Program-made: the position numbers and the translations under genes | From: Caldimonas mangrovi | GTDB lineage: Bacteria; Pseudomonadota; Gammaproteobacteria; Burkholderiales; Burkholderiaceae_C | Assembly (NCBI RefSeq): GCF_023721835.1 | Contig: NZ_JAMKFE010000006.1 | Span: 62,001 to 126,000 of the forward strand | Direction of reading: 5' to 3' | DNA length: 64,000 nt | Shown here: piece after piece, positions 35,441-45,537 of the stretch | How positions within the stretch are numbered: the first letter of the stretch is position 1 | Layout of the letters: every line of letters begins with the position of its first letter | Notes under the pieces: model-generated | Told to the model about the DNA's origin: nothing | What the model saw: only the letters and a program-made list of their open reading frames with translations | Databases searched by the model: none

Positions 35441-36130
35441 ATGAAAGTCTTGGTCGTCGAGGACGATCGCCATCTGGCGCAGGGCATGCAGGCGGCGCTG
35501 GAGCAGCGCGGCTACACGGTGCAATCGTGCGGCAACGGCGTCGAGGCGCTGCAGCGTTTGCGCCATGAGGCGCCCGACGCCATGCTGCTCGACCTCGGCC
35601 TGCCGGGGCTGGATGGGCTGGCGGTGCTGGGGCGCCTGCGCACGCTGAAGTGCGCCGTGCCGGTGATGGTGCTGACGGCGCGATGTGGCGTCGGCGACCG
35701 CATCCAGGCGCTCAACGCCGGTGCCGACGACTACCTGTCCAAGCCCTTCGACATGGACGAGCTCGAAGCCCGGCTGCGTGCGCTGCTGCGCCGCTCGAGC
35801 GGCCGGCGGGCGACACACCAGCAGTGCGGCGAACTGCGCCTGGAGCTCGACTCGGGCGTGTTCTACCTCGGCGGTGCCATCCTCGAACTCAGCCCGCGCG
35901 AGCAGGCCTTCCTGCGCCCGTTGATTGCCAAAGCCGGTGTCGTGGTGCCCAAGGACCGGCTGTTCAGGGCCGTGTTCGCGCTCGAATGCGAGATCCTGCC
36001 GCAGGCGCTCGACGTCGTCGCCCATCGTGTGCGGCGCAAGCTGACCGGTGCGAGCGTCGAGCTGGTGACGGTGCGCGGCTTGGGCTATTTGCTGCGCGAG
36101 TCGATGCAGGCTGCGGCCTCAGCCCGCTGA
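35441..36130 (+). CDS. Orphan OmpR-family response regulator
   Basis: 229-residue response regulator with receiver (VVEDD, phosphoacceptor Asp51 in LLDLGLPG, VLTARCG, LSKPFD) and a winged-helix output domain ending VRGLGYLLRES. No histidine kinase is adjacent, since the next gene is a convergent MFS transporter; it must be driven by a kinase elsewhere. It resembles QseB/TctD-type regulators. The ATG at 35441 follows a GTG one codon upstream. Its last 12 bp overlap the MFS gene. Confidence 0.88.
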   Translation: MKVLVVEDDRHLAQGMQAALEQRGYTVQSCGNGVEALQRLRHEAPDAMLLDLGLPGLDGLAVLGRLRTLKCAVPVMVLTARCGVGDRIQALNAGADDYLSKPFDMDELEARLRALLRRSSGRRATHQQCGELRLELDSGVFYLGGAILELSPREQAFLRPLIAKAGVVVPKDRLFRAVFALECEILPQALDVVAHRVRRKLTGASVELVTVRGLGYLLRESMQAAASAR

Positions 36131-37285
36131 GGACCGGGGCTGCAGCGGCTGCGGCGCGTGGGCGCGGCCGAACGCCAGCGTGCACAGACCCAGCAGCGCG
36201 AGCGGGACGCCGATCCAGGCCAGCCGCTCGAAGCCGATCGACGTGCTGGCAGCGCCGCCGAGCGCCGCGCCGAAGGCCGTGCCGAAATAGAGCATCGAGG
36301 TATTCAACGACAACAGCAGCGGCGCTTGCGCCGGTGACGCGGCCGCCAGCCGCGATTGCTGCGGCGTCATCATCCCGAAGCCGGCGATGCCCCAGACCAC
36401 GAACACGGTGACGACCGCCGCATAGCTGCCTTCGGTGAGCGGCACCAGCGCCATCATCGTGCCGAGCGTCGTCAACTGCACCAGCAGCGAACGGCGCGGC
36501 CCGAAATGGTCGTTGGCCCAGCCGCCGATCAGCGTACCGGCCACGCCTGACAGCCCGAACAGCATCAGCGTGAACGACAACCGCTCGCTCGACATCGGCA
36601 GCAGCGCCTGCAGCACCGGGCCGATGTACGAGAACACGCAGAAGATGGCGGTGAAGTACAGCAGCGTCAGCGCCAGCGGCCAGGCCACCACGCCGCGTGC
36701 CAGCAGCCGGCCCAGCCCCTGGAAGCTGGCGCCCGGCGCGTCGATGTCTGCCGGCACCCATCGACTGGCGATTGCGAGCATCACGAAGGACAGCGCCGTG
36801 ACGACCCACAGCGGCGCATGCCAGCCGTAGCGAAAGCCCAGCCAGGCGCCGAGCGGGATGCCGATCACGTAGCTGAGGCTGATGCCGAGAAAGACCACCG
36901 ACAGCGCACGCCCGCGCCGTGCCGGCTCGACCGACGCGACCGCGATGCCGGCGGCGATCGGCGTGAACATCGCGCCCAAGCCCATCAGCATGCGCCCGGC
37001 GAGCAGCATGCCGAGGCTGGGCGCAAGCGCGCACACCGCGTTGCCGAGTGCGAACAGCAGCAGCGCCAGTTGCATGGCCCGCTTGCGCCGCCAGCCGCCG
37101 GTGAGCACGAGCATCACCGGCGCCAGCACCGCCGTCGACAGCGCGTAGACCGTGACGGCCTGGCCGGCGGCAGGCACGCTGACCTGCAGCGACTCGGCGA
37201 TCGGCCCCAGGATGCCGCCGACGACGAAGGCGCCGGTGCCGATGATCAGGTTGATGAGCGAAAACAGCAGCAGAAGGCGAGGCAT
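36119..37285 (-). CDS. MFS transporter, DHA1-type
   Basis: 388-residue inner-membrane protein with 12 predicted helices. The loop 2-3 motif is recognisable (GGWRRKRAMQLALLLF) with the second-half equivalent GGWANDHFGPRRSL. The start LFSLINLIIGTGAFVVGGIL and the layout fit DHA1 (AraJ/YdhP-like) drug or sugar efflux transporters. Substrate unknown. Convergent overlap with the response regulator gene. Confidence 0.88.
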   Translation of the reverse strand: MPRLLLLFSLINLIIGTGAFVVGGILGPIAESLQVSVPAAGQAVTVYALSTAVLAPVMLVLTGGWRRKRAMQLALLLFALGNAVCALAPSLGMLLAGRMLMGLGAMFTPIAAGIAVASVEPARRGRALSVVFLGISLSYVIGIPLGAWLGFRYGWHAPLWVVTALSFVMLAIASRWVPADIDAPGASFQGLGRLLARGVVAWPLALTLLYFTAIFCVFSYIGPVLQALLPMSSERLSFTLMLFGLSGVAGTLIGGWANDHFGPRRSLLVQLTTLGTMMALVPLTEGSYAAVVTVFVVWGIAGFGMMTPQQSRLAAASPAQAPLLLSLNTSMLYFGTAFGAALGGAASTSIGFERLAWIGVPLALLGLCTLAFGRAHAPQPLQPRSSAG

Positions 37286-37383
37286 GCGAGGCTCGATGCG
37301 AAAAAAGGGCGAGGCCGCTCACCCTAGCAGCAAGCGAAAAAACCTGCTGACGCGAGACCTCTGCCGGGCTCCCGCTCGCAGCA

Positions 37384-39975
37384 TCAGGCGACGACGCAAG
37401 CCTGTGCCGGCAGCGCTGCGCTGCCCGGCAAGGCGGTGGCCGGGGCGCAGGCGCCGGCGGCGATGCGTGCCGGATCGAGCAGCGTCAGCATCGGCTGGCG
37501 GCCGTCGGCGCCTCGCACGATGGCCGTGGCCAGCGGATCGTGCGCGGCGAGATAGGCAGGCAAGGGCTGCAAGGCGGTGGCGCCCACTTCGATGACGCTA
37601 CCGAGTTCGTCGACCAGCAGCCCGAGCAGCGGCCCGGCCGGTGTCCTGCAGACCACCACCAGTCCGCTGCGCTGCGGCTGCGCCGCACCGCGCAGCGCAT
37701 CCAGCTGCACCACCGGAACCGGCTCGCCGTCGCGCAGCACGACGCCGGCCAGGTGAGGCGCATCGCCGGGCAGCGCCGTGATGCGCGGCACCTCGACCGC
37801 TTCGATCACGTCGGCCGTTTTCAGTCCGAGCCATTGACCGCCGCAACGGAAGCTGGCGATCTCGCATGTGGCGGCGCCGGGTGCCGGCGGCGGCGGCTCG
37901 AAACCTGCCGGCAGGGCCGGCGCCGCTGCCGAGGCCTGGGCGCACACCCGCAGCAGCATCACGCCGGCCACGTCGTCGGGGCCGCATTCCAGGCTGCTGT
38001 CGTATTCGCGGTAGCCTGCGGACATCGCGAAGCCCACCGCATACAAGGTACCGGACAGTTCGAGCGCCAGCTGCCGCGACGCACCGCGCGCCAGCGTGGC
38101 GAGCTGGTCGCGGAACGGCACGTCCTGCCCCACTGCAAAGGCGGGGTCGGTGCTCGCGATGACCCGGCCCTCGCGTGTGACGAACAAGGCGCTGGCCTGC
38201 GCGAGCGGCGCGCCGTTCGCGTCGCGCGGCAGCGCATCGGCGAGCATCGCGTGCAGTTGCGGTTCGCTGTCGAACACGATGGCAACCGCACCGCACGGCT
38301 GCTGGTCATGACGCACCGTTGCGGCATAGATGTAGGTGGGGCGGCTGCCATAGAGCATGTGCGGCTCGAAGCGCGAGCGGGCCCAGGCCTGGGCGTCGGG
38401 CAGCGCCAGAGCGGGGCGCACCCAGCGGCCTTCGATCGTCTGGCGGGCGCGGTCGTCGGGCTGGCCGGTGCTTGAGCTCGCCAGCAACTGCCCGTCGCGG
38501 TCCAGCAGCACCAGCTGCGAGTACACGGTGTAGAGGCTGTTGATGTGTACCAGCACTCCCGTCGCTTCCGCGGCCGGCCTGAGCCCTGCGGCCGCCTGCT
38601 GCAGCGTGGGGTCGAGCGCCCACCAGCGGCAGTCGTTCGCGCGTTCGTAGAGGTTGCGGTCGAGGATGTCGACGGCCAGTGCCGCGCTGGCGCGCACCTC
38701 CTCGGTCAACCCGGCCACGGCGGATTGTTGAAGCTCGCCGATGGCCCGCTCGAACACGCGTTCGACGCGCTCGCCGGTTTGTGTGACCTGCCGCAGCAGC
38801 GCCGCCGCGAAGCGGCCCGGGCTTGTTGCGCCGTGCTCCTTGGCACGCCCTCGCACGCGACCGTTCCACACCGAGCGCTCCAGCCCGCGCTGGATGCGAT
38901 GCGCCTGTGCCGGAATGCGGCGCAGTTCCTCGTCGAACAGCGGGCTGTGGTCGAGCGCTTCGGCCGGCATGTGCACGTCGCTCGCCTGCGTGGTGCCGGT
39001 GCGGCCGAACGCCAGCGCCAAGGGCACCAGCGCGCAGACCTGCCAGCCGGGACCCGCATAGCCTTGGTAGGCATGGGCGGAGGTGCGCACCGCCAGGTAC
39101 TCGCGGCCGGCGAAACGCAGCAGATGCGGATGGTCATGGCCGCCCTGCAGCCGAGCGTTCGCGGGGATCTGCCACGGGTCCGAACTCGCGAGCACCGTAC
39201 CGTCTTCGGCCAGCAGCGCCAGCACACAGGCGCTCTGCCCGGCCGGCGCCACCTGCTCGAACACCCGCGACATCTCGTCGTCGAAACGGAAGGACAGGCA
39301 CAGCACGCCGAGTGCGCGCTCGTTGTGGCCGCCCCGTATCGGCGCCGAGTACACCAGCCCGCGACGGCCGTCGAGCACATCGATGGCGCCGAAGCTCTCG
39401 ACGAAGCCGGCCTCGCCCTGCAGGGACTGCTGCACCAGCGCATGCGCGCAGTGCGTGGCGCGGCACGAACGGTCCAGCCGGGCGAGCACCTCGCCGTCGC
39501 GGCTGAGCACCGCGACGTCGTCATAGACCGAGTACTTGGCGACGTAGGCCCGAAAGCGTGCCTCAAGCTCCCCGCGCATCGCTTCGGTGTGCCGTTGCGA
39601 TGCCCGCGCTTCCACGTGCGCGCGCACCACCGCATCGACGGCCAGAAAACCGACGTCGGCGGTGCGCTCGAACAGGTTGCGCACCAGCAGGTCGATCGCC
39701 ACCTGTGCACGGCCACGCAGCTGGCGCAGCGTGTTGTCCAGCTGGCGGCGCGCCAGCGCATCGAGCAGCGTGTCGGTCAGCGACCGGAACTCGCCGCCGG
39801 TGGCGGTGATGTCGGCCGCGATGCCGCTGGTTTCACCGAGCAGCGTCAGCTGGTCCCACACGTCTTGCAGCCGTTGCAGCGACTCACGGTAGTCACCGAC
39901 CGATTCCATGTGCCCGACCAGCTCCGCGACGTGACTGTCGAACGCGATGCCCTTGACCGTTCTCTTGCTGCTCAT
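37384..39975 (-). CDS. Double-Cache CheW-domain signalling protein, apparently cytoplasmic
   Basis: 863 residues. Two related halves each begin with a helical segment (VAIDLLVRNLFERTADVGFLAVD near residue 93; VDILDRNLYERANDCRWWALD near 440) and continue into a Cache-like sensor (KYSVYDDVAVLSRDGEVLARLD; INSLYTVYSQLVLLDRDGQLLASS). The C-terminal 150 residues are a CheW domain (CEIASFRCGGQWLGLKTADV, ITALPGDAPHLAGVVLRDGE, VLVDELGSVIEVG). I see no hydrophobic segment long enough to span a membrane and no signal peptide, unlike ordinary Cache receptors. It may feed small-molecule sensing directly into a CheA array. It is alone, with no other che gene nearby. Confidence 0.8.
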   Translation of the reverse strand: MSSKRTVKGIAFDSHVAELVGHMESVGDYRESLQRLQDVWDQLTLLGETSGIAADITATGGEFRSLTDTLLDALARRQLDNTLRQLRGRAQVAIDLLVRNLFERTADVGFLAVDAVVRAHVEARASQRHTEAMRGELEARFRAYVAKYSVYDDVAVLSRDGEVLARLDRSCRATHCAHALVQQSLQGEAGFVESFGAIDVLDGRRGLVYSAPIRGGHNERALGVLCLSFRFDDEMSRVFEQVAPAGQSACVLALLAEDGTVLASSDPWQIPANARLQGGHDHPHLLRFAGREYLAVRTSAHAYQGYAGPGWQVCALVPLALAFGRTGTTQASDVHMPAEALDHSPLFDEELRRIPAQAHRIQRGLERSVWNGRVRGRAKEHGATSPGRFAAALLRQVTQTGERVERVFERAIGELQQSAVAGLTEEVRASAALAVDILDRNLYERANDCRWWALDPTLQQAAAGLRPAAEATGVLVHINSLYTVYSQLVLLDRDGQLLASSSTGQPDDRARQTIEGRWVRPALALPDAQAWARSRFEPHMLYGSRPTYIYAATVRHDQQPCGAVAIVFDSEPQLHAMLADALPRDANGAPLAQASALFVTREGRVIASTDPAFAVGQDVPFRDQLATLARGASRQLALELSGTLYAVGFAMSAGYREYDSSLECGPDDVAGVMLLRVCAQASAAAPALPAGFEPPPPAPGAATCEIASFRCGGQWLGLKTADVIEAVEVPRITALPGDAPHLAGVVLRDGEPVPVVQLDALRGAAQPQRSGLVVVCRTPAGPLLGLLVDELGSVIEVGATALQPLPAYLAAHDPLATAIVRGADGRQPMLTLLDPARIAAGACAPATALPGSAALPAQACVVA

Positions 39976-40134
39976 GCCTGCCTTTCACACGCGACCGGCC
40001 GCGGGCGATGCGAGGCCGGCGGCATGCAGTCCTATCGGGTGGACGACGGAGAACTTGAGAACGGCGCCGGGTGAATTCACAGGGTGCACCGCACTGGGTA
40101 CGGGCACGCCTCGTTGCGGTGCGCTCGTGTGCGA

Positions 40135-40998
40135 TCAGCGGTGCAGCGCCTCGGCATGGTGCGCGAGGTGATCGTCAATGAAGCTTGCGATGAAGTAGTA
40201 GCCGTGGTCGTAGCCGGCGTGCCGGCGCAGCGTCAAGGGCTGACCCACGGCGGCACAGGCCGCCTCGAACAGATGCGGGTGCAACTGCTGCGCAAGAAAG
40301 GAATCGGCGAGGCCCTGGTCGACCAGGATGCCGCCGGGGTAGGGCGGCTGCATCTGCCGGGCCATCAGCTCGGTGGCATCGTGTTCGGCCCACTGTGTGC
40401 GGTCGTCGCCCAGGTAGCCCGAGAACGCCTTCTCGCCCCAGGGGCAGCGAGAGGGCGCAGCGATCGGCGCGAAGGCCGACAGCGATAGGAAGCGCCCCGG
40501 GTGGCGCAGCGCCAGCGTCAACGCCCCATGGCCGCCCATCGAGTGGCCGAACAACCCGCTGCGCTGCACGTCGACCGGCAACTCGGCGGCCACACTCGGC
40601 AGCAATTCGTCGAGCAACCAGCTCTCCATGCGCCAGTGCCGCCGCCACGGCTCGCGGGTTGCGTCGAGATAGAAGCCCGCGCCCACGCCGAAGTCCCACG
40701 CGTCCGCCTCGCCCGGTACGTTGGCACCGCGCGGGCTGGTGTCGGGCGTCAGCAGCGCGAGACCCAGGCGAGCCGCATGCCGCTGCGCCCCCGCCTTGAT
40801 CGCGAAGGTCTCCTCGGTGCAGGTCAGCCCGGCCAGATAGGTCAACAGCGGCACCGGCCCGGATTCGGCCTGCGGCGGCAGATAGACCCCGAAGCGCATC
40901 GGCAGACCGATCACCTGCGATGCCTGTCGATAAAAGCGCTGCACCCCGCCGAAGCAGCGGTGCTCGCTGAGCAGTTCAAATTCCGTCATCGCAGCCAT
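40135..40998 (-). CDS. fghA: S-formylglutathione hydrolase
   Basis: 287-residue serine hydrolase that cleaves S-formylglutathione to formate and glutathione. Family motifs: FGVYLPPQAESGPVPLLTYL, GLTCTEETFAIKAGAQ, the nucleophile elbow GHSMGGHGAL (Ser153), VDQGLADSFL and catalytic His in GYDHGYYF. It is the second enzyme of glutathione-dependent formaldehyde oxidation; the dehydrogenase gene lies 168 bp upstream on the same strand. An internal ATG (40989) is an equally good start. Confidence 0.95.
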   Translation of the reverse strand: MAAMTEFELLSEHRCFGGVQRFYRQASQVIGLPMRFGVYLPPQAESGPVPLLTYLAGLTCTEETFAIKAGAQRHAARLGLALLTPDTSPRGANVPGEADAWDFGVGAGFYLDATREPWRRHWRMESWLLDELLPSVAAELPVDVQRSGLFGHSMGGHGALTLALRHPGRFLSLSAFAPIAAPSRCPWGEKAFSGYLGDDRTQWAEHDATELMARQMQPPYPGGILVDQGLADSFLAQQLHPHLFEAACAAVGQPLTLRRHAGYDHGYYFIASFIDDHLAHHAEALHR

Positions 40999-41085
40999 CC
41001 CGGGAGCGGTTCAAGGTCGGTTCCATGTGCACACGAGGCGACCGATGTGCTCGATCCATTGCGCACGGCTTGCGCCGGCCCAACA

Positions 41086-41162
41086 GCCACCGCGGATCCG
41101 GCTCCGCCGGTCCGCTGGTGGCGCCCCCTCCTCGGGAGGGGGCGGCCAAAGGCCGTAGGGGG
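41086..41162 (-). repeat. Intergenic REP-like repeat, copy C
   Basis: Minus-strand copy of the repeat at 14045 and 22167: reading on the minus strand CACCAGCGGACCGGCGGAGC then CGGATCCGCGG, preceded by CCCCTCCCGAGGAGGGGG. It lies between the formaldehyde dehydrogenase and fghA genes. Confidence 0.7.
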
Positions 41163-41166
41163 AGGC

Positions 41167-42273
41167 TCAATAGACCACCACTGAGCGGATCGACTCACCC
41201 CGCTTCATCAGGTCGAAGCCTTCGTTGATCTGCTCCAACGTCAAGGTGTGCGTGATCAGGTCGTCGATGTTGAGCTTGCCGTCCATGTACCAGTCGACGA
41301 TCTTCGGCACGTCGGTGCGCCCGCGCGCGCCGCCGAAGGCCGAGCCCTTCCAGACCCGGCCGGTGACCAGCTGGAACGGCCGGGTGCTGATCTCGGCGCC
41401 GGCTTCGGCCACGCCGATGATGATGCTCTGGCCCCACCCCTTGTGACAGCATTCCAGCGCCTGGCGCATCGTGGTCGTGTTGCCGATGCACTCGAAGCTG
41501 TAGTCGGCACCGCCGTCGGTCAGTTGCACGATGGCGTCGACCACGTTGTCGACGTTCTTCGGGTTGATGAAATGCGTCATGCCGAACTTGCGCGCCAGTG
41601 CTTCGCGGTCCGGGTTCAGGTCGACGCCGATGATTCTGTCGGCCCCCACCATCCTGGCGCCCTGGATCACGTTGAGGCCGATGCCGCCGAGCCCGAACAC
41701 CACGACGTTGGCGCCGGCCTCCACCTTGGCGGTGAAGATCACCGCGCCGACGCCGGTGGTGACACCGCAGCCGATGTAGCAGACCTTGTCGAACGGCGCG
41801 TCCTGGCGGATCTTCGCCATCGCGATGGCCGGGGCGACGATGTGGTTGGCAAAGGTGGACGTGCCCATGTAGTGGAACAGCGGCTGGCCGCCCAGCGAGA
41901 ACCGGCTGCTGCCGTCGGGCATCAGGCCCTTGCCCTGCGTGGCGCGGATCGCCTGGCACAGGTTGGTCTTGCGCGACAGGCAGAATTTGCACTGCCGGCA
42001 CTCGGGTGTGTACAGCGGGATCACGTGGTCGCCCGGCTTCAGGCTGGTCACCCCGGGACCGACTTCCAGCACGACGCCGGCCCCTTCGTGGCCGAGAATG
42101 GCCGGGAACAGGCCTTCGGGATCGGCGCCCGACAGCGTGTAGTAGTCCGTGTGGCAGATGCCGGTCGCCTTCACCTCGACCAGCACCTCGCCTTCGCGCG
42201 GGCCGTCCAGCGTGACTTCCTCGATCGTCAGCGGCTGGCCGGCCTTCCAGGCCACGGCAGCTTTGGTTTTCAT
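41167..42273 (-). CDS. frmA: S-(hydroxymethyl)glutathione dehydrogenase / class III alcohol dehydrogenase
   Basis: 368-residue zinc enzyme that oxidises S-hydroxymethylglutathione with NAD+. Catalytic zinc ligands Cys40 (TGICHTDYY), His62-Glu63 (GHEGAG) and a Cys in YIGCGVTTG; structural zinc set Cys92/95/98/106 (CRQCKFC, NLC). NAD motif GLGGIGLNV. The ATG at 42273 has a perfect AGGAGG ribosome site. Together with fghA it converts formaldehyde to formate. No frmR-type regulator is adjacent. Confidence 0.97.
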   Translation of the reverse strand: MKTKAAVAWKAGQPLTIEEVTLDGPREGEVLVEVKATGICHTDYYTLSGADPEGLFPAILGHEGAGVVLEVGPGVTSLKPGDHVIPLYTPECRQCKFCLSRKTNLCQAIRATQGKGLMPDGSSRFSLGGQPLFHYMGTSTFANHIVAPAIAMAKIRQDAPFDKVCYIGCGVTTGVGAVIFTAKVEAGANVVVFGLGGIGLNVIQGARMVGADRIIGVDLNPDREALARKFGMTHFINPKNVDNVVDAIVQLTDGGADYSFECIGNTTTMRQALECCHKGWGQSIIIGVAEAGAEISTRPFQLVTGRVWKGSAFGGARGRTDVPKIVDWYMDGKLNIDDLITHTLTLEQINEGFDLMKRGESIRSVVVY

Positions 42274-42505
42274 CGTATGCCTCCTGAAGATGGTGGCGCT
42301 CATTGTTCCTGCGGTGGCGGCCGGGAGGGCGAAGACCCCAGGCCGCGCCGGTGCTTGGGGCGAGCAGCGCGCAAGGGCTTGGACCCGGCCGCGGCGGGGG
42401 GCCGCGCCGATTGGCGATAATGCCCCCTTCGGCGGCTCCCGCCGCCTCGCCCGGCCTCCCGGCTGCGGCTTCCCGGCAGCATTCCAATCTCTCTCAGGAC
42501 ACGCG

Positions 42506-44173
<1,668 letters not shown>

Positions 44174-44204
44174 GCCGCTTCAGGCAAGCCGCTTGCGCGT
44201 GTCC

Positions 44205-44231
44205 CACCCGTGGCCGTCAAGGCCACGGGTG
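44205..44231. terminator. Hairpin between convergent ettA and the effector candidate
   Basis: CACCCGTGGCC, GTCAA, GGCCACGGGTG: an 11-bp perfect stem 31 bp after the ettA stop, without a T-run. Confidence 0.55.
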
Positions 44232-44255
44232 ACGGGGCCATGACGGCTGGGCGGT

Positions 44256-45293
44256 TCAGGTGTCGTCGGGCCGGTTCGTGGCCGCAGCCGCGCTCTTGAA
44301 ACGCAGTGGCAGGTCCGGTACTGGCGGCACGTTCGCAATGCCGAGCCGGCTCATCAGATCGAGCTTCGCCTGCGCCTTGAACGACTGGACCCCGTTGTTG
44401 GCTGCGCCTTCGGCCCCGGCCGCCTGATTGCGCAGACCCTCGAAGGCAACGCGGCACTCCCGGATCTCGCGCAGCAGGTCCGCAGACGCGCGTTCGTACA
44501 GCGACCCTGCCGGGTATTGGTGGACCCAGGTTTGCGGCGATGCGGCCAGCAGGTGCGCCCCGTACGGTTCGGGCAACCGGGGGGCGAGTTGCCTGCACTG
44601 GCCGAGCGCCCGATCGCTGGGGGCCTTTTGCGCGGCGTCTTTGACGAGGGCATCGATCACGTGGTGCTGCTGGTCCAGGGGCAGTTGTTCCCGGGCCGCC
44701 TGCACGATCTGCGTGACCTGCTCCGGCCATTGATCGTCGCCGCGCAGGACGACGGCCCGGCCCAGACCCAGCAGCGCAGTGCCCAGGCTCGACAGCGACA
44801 GCTCGCCGCCCACGCGGGCCGGGCCCGGGATCGGTGGCGCCCGGTCCGTCGGGTCCAGCAGCCGAACGGTCTGCATGACCGAGTGAAAGGAGGTGGACTC
44901 GTCCGACCTCGAGAACCTTGTGATGTACGCCGCAGTGGCTTGATCGAACGGGTACCGCCTGGCGTCGAGCGCGTCGGACGTCACGGAGCTTGCGGATTGC
45001 GGCGTCGAGGCGGGCGCACGCTGTTGGGACGAGGGGGCTGGTGGTTCCGGCACTGCACTGGAAGGTGACGGCCGGTAGGCCGCGTCCGGGCCGTCGGACG
45101 CCGCCACGCTATGCCGGGAAGGTGTCGCACTGCGAGGCTGTCGCGAGACGTCCCGTGCCGTCGAACCGCCACGGCGCGGGCGCTGGGCGAGGGGTTGCAT
45201 TTCCAACGGGTGCGTGCGGGTGTCCGGTTCGGAGGGGCCGCCATCGGCCCTGGCAGGCGGGGCCGAGGAAGCGATGCGTCGGAATATCCGCAT
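44256..45293 (-). CDS. Orphan protein behind an hrpII box; candidate type III secreted effector
   Basis: 345 residues, no family recognised. The first 115 residues are Ser/Pro/Ala/Arg-rich and probably disordered (IASSAPPARADGG, SAVPEPPAPSSQQRAPASTP), the composition seen in type III secretion signals. The rest is a helical domain (FDQATAAYITRFSRSDEST, VTQIVQAAREQLPLDQQHH, LLREIRECRVAFEGLRNQA) without catalytic motifs I can name. There is no signal peptide. The ATG at 45293 is chosen because the promoter-like hrpII box and -10 hexamer end 38 bp upstream of it; an upstream in-frame GTG at 45416 would lie above the promoter. No secretion apparatus gene is in the window, so secretion is inferred. 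Confidence 0.6.
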   Translation of the reverse strand: MRIFRRIASSAPPARADGGPSEPDTRTHPLEMQPLAQRPRRGGSTARDVSRQPRSATPSRHSVAASDGPDAAYRPSPSSAVPEPPAPSSQQRAPASTPQSASSVTSDALDARRYPFDQATAAYITRFSRSDESTSFHSVMQTVRLLDPTDRAPPIPGPARVGGELSLSSLGTALLGLGRAVVLRGDDQWPEQVTQIVQAAREQLPLDQQHHVIDALVKDAAQKAPSDRALGQCRQLAPRLPEPYGAHLLAASPQTWVHQYPAGSLYERASADLLREIRECRVAFEGLRNQAAGAEGAANNGVQSFKAQAKLDLMSRLGIANVPPVPDLPLRFKSAAAATNRPDDT

Positions 45294-45330
45294 TTCGAAG
45301 ACTCTGCAGGGGCATTGCGATCGGGCTTGC

Positions 45331-45392
45331 ACCTTGTCGCTGAGGGACGGCGTGCGAGCCCCGGCATCCGAAGGGCACGCGGACGGGGCGAA
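45331..45392 (-). promoter_or_regulatory. hrpII / PIP-type box with -10 hexamer (minus strand)
   Basis: On the minus strand TTCG, exactly 16 bp, TTCG (45392 down to 45369), then 32 bp, then CAAGGT (45336-45331), which fits the YANNNT -10 described for HrpB/HrpX-regulated promoters, whose spacing is 30-32 bp. Transcription would start near 45324, about 30 nt before the ATG. Confidence 0.65.
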
Positions 45393-45537
45393 GCGACTGT
45401 CCGCGGCGCAGAGCACCTGTCGACGGGCACTTGTTTGTCAAGGCTCATTCGGGCCTGCGACGCCCCGAAGAGGAGGGGATTGACGCGCCGAGCTGCGCTT
45501 CTCACGATGCCATGCATCGACCGAAGAGGAGCGCCCC

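Noticed and set aside
45294-45416. Upstream GTG (45416) as start of the 44-kb orphan gene
   Set aside because: It would lie above the hrpII box and -10 hexamer; the added residues show no conserved feature.
45448-45537. A plus-strand hrpII box for the protease-hydrolase gene
   Set aside because: One TTCG is present at 45448 but no second TTCG follows at the 16-bp spacing.
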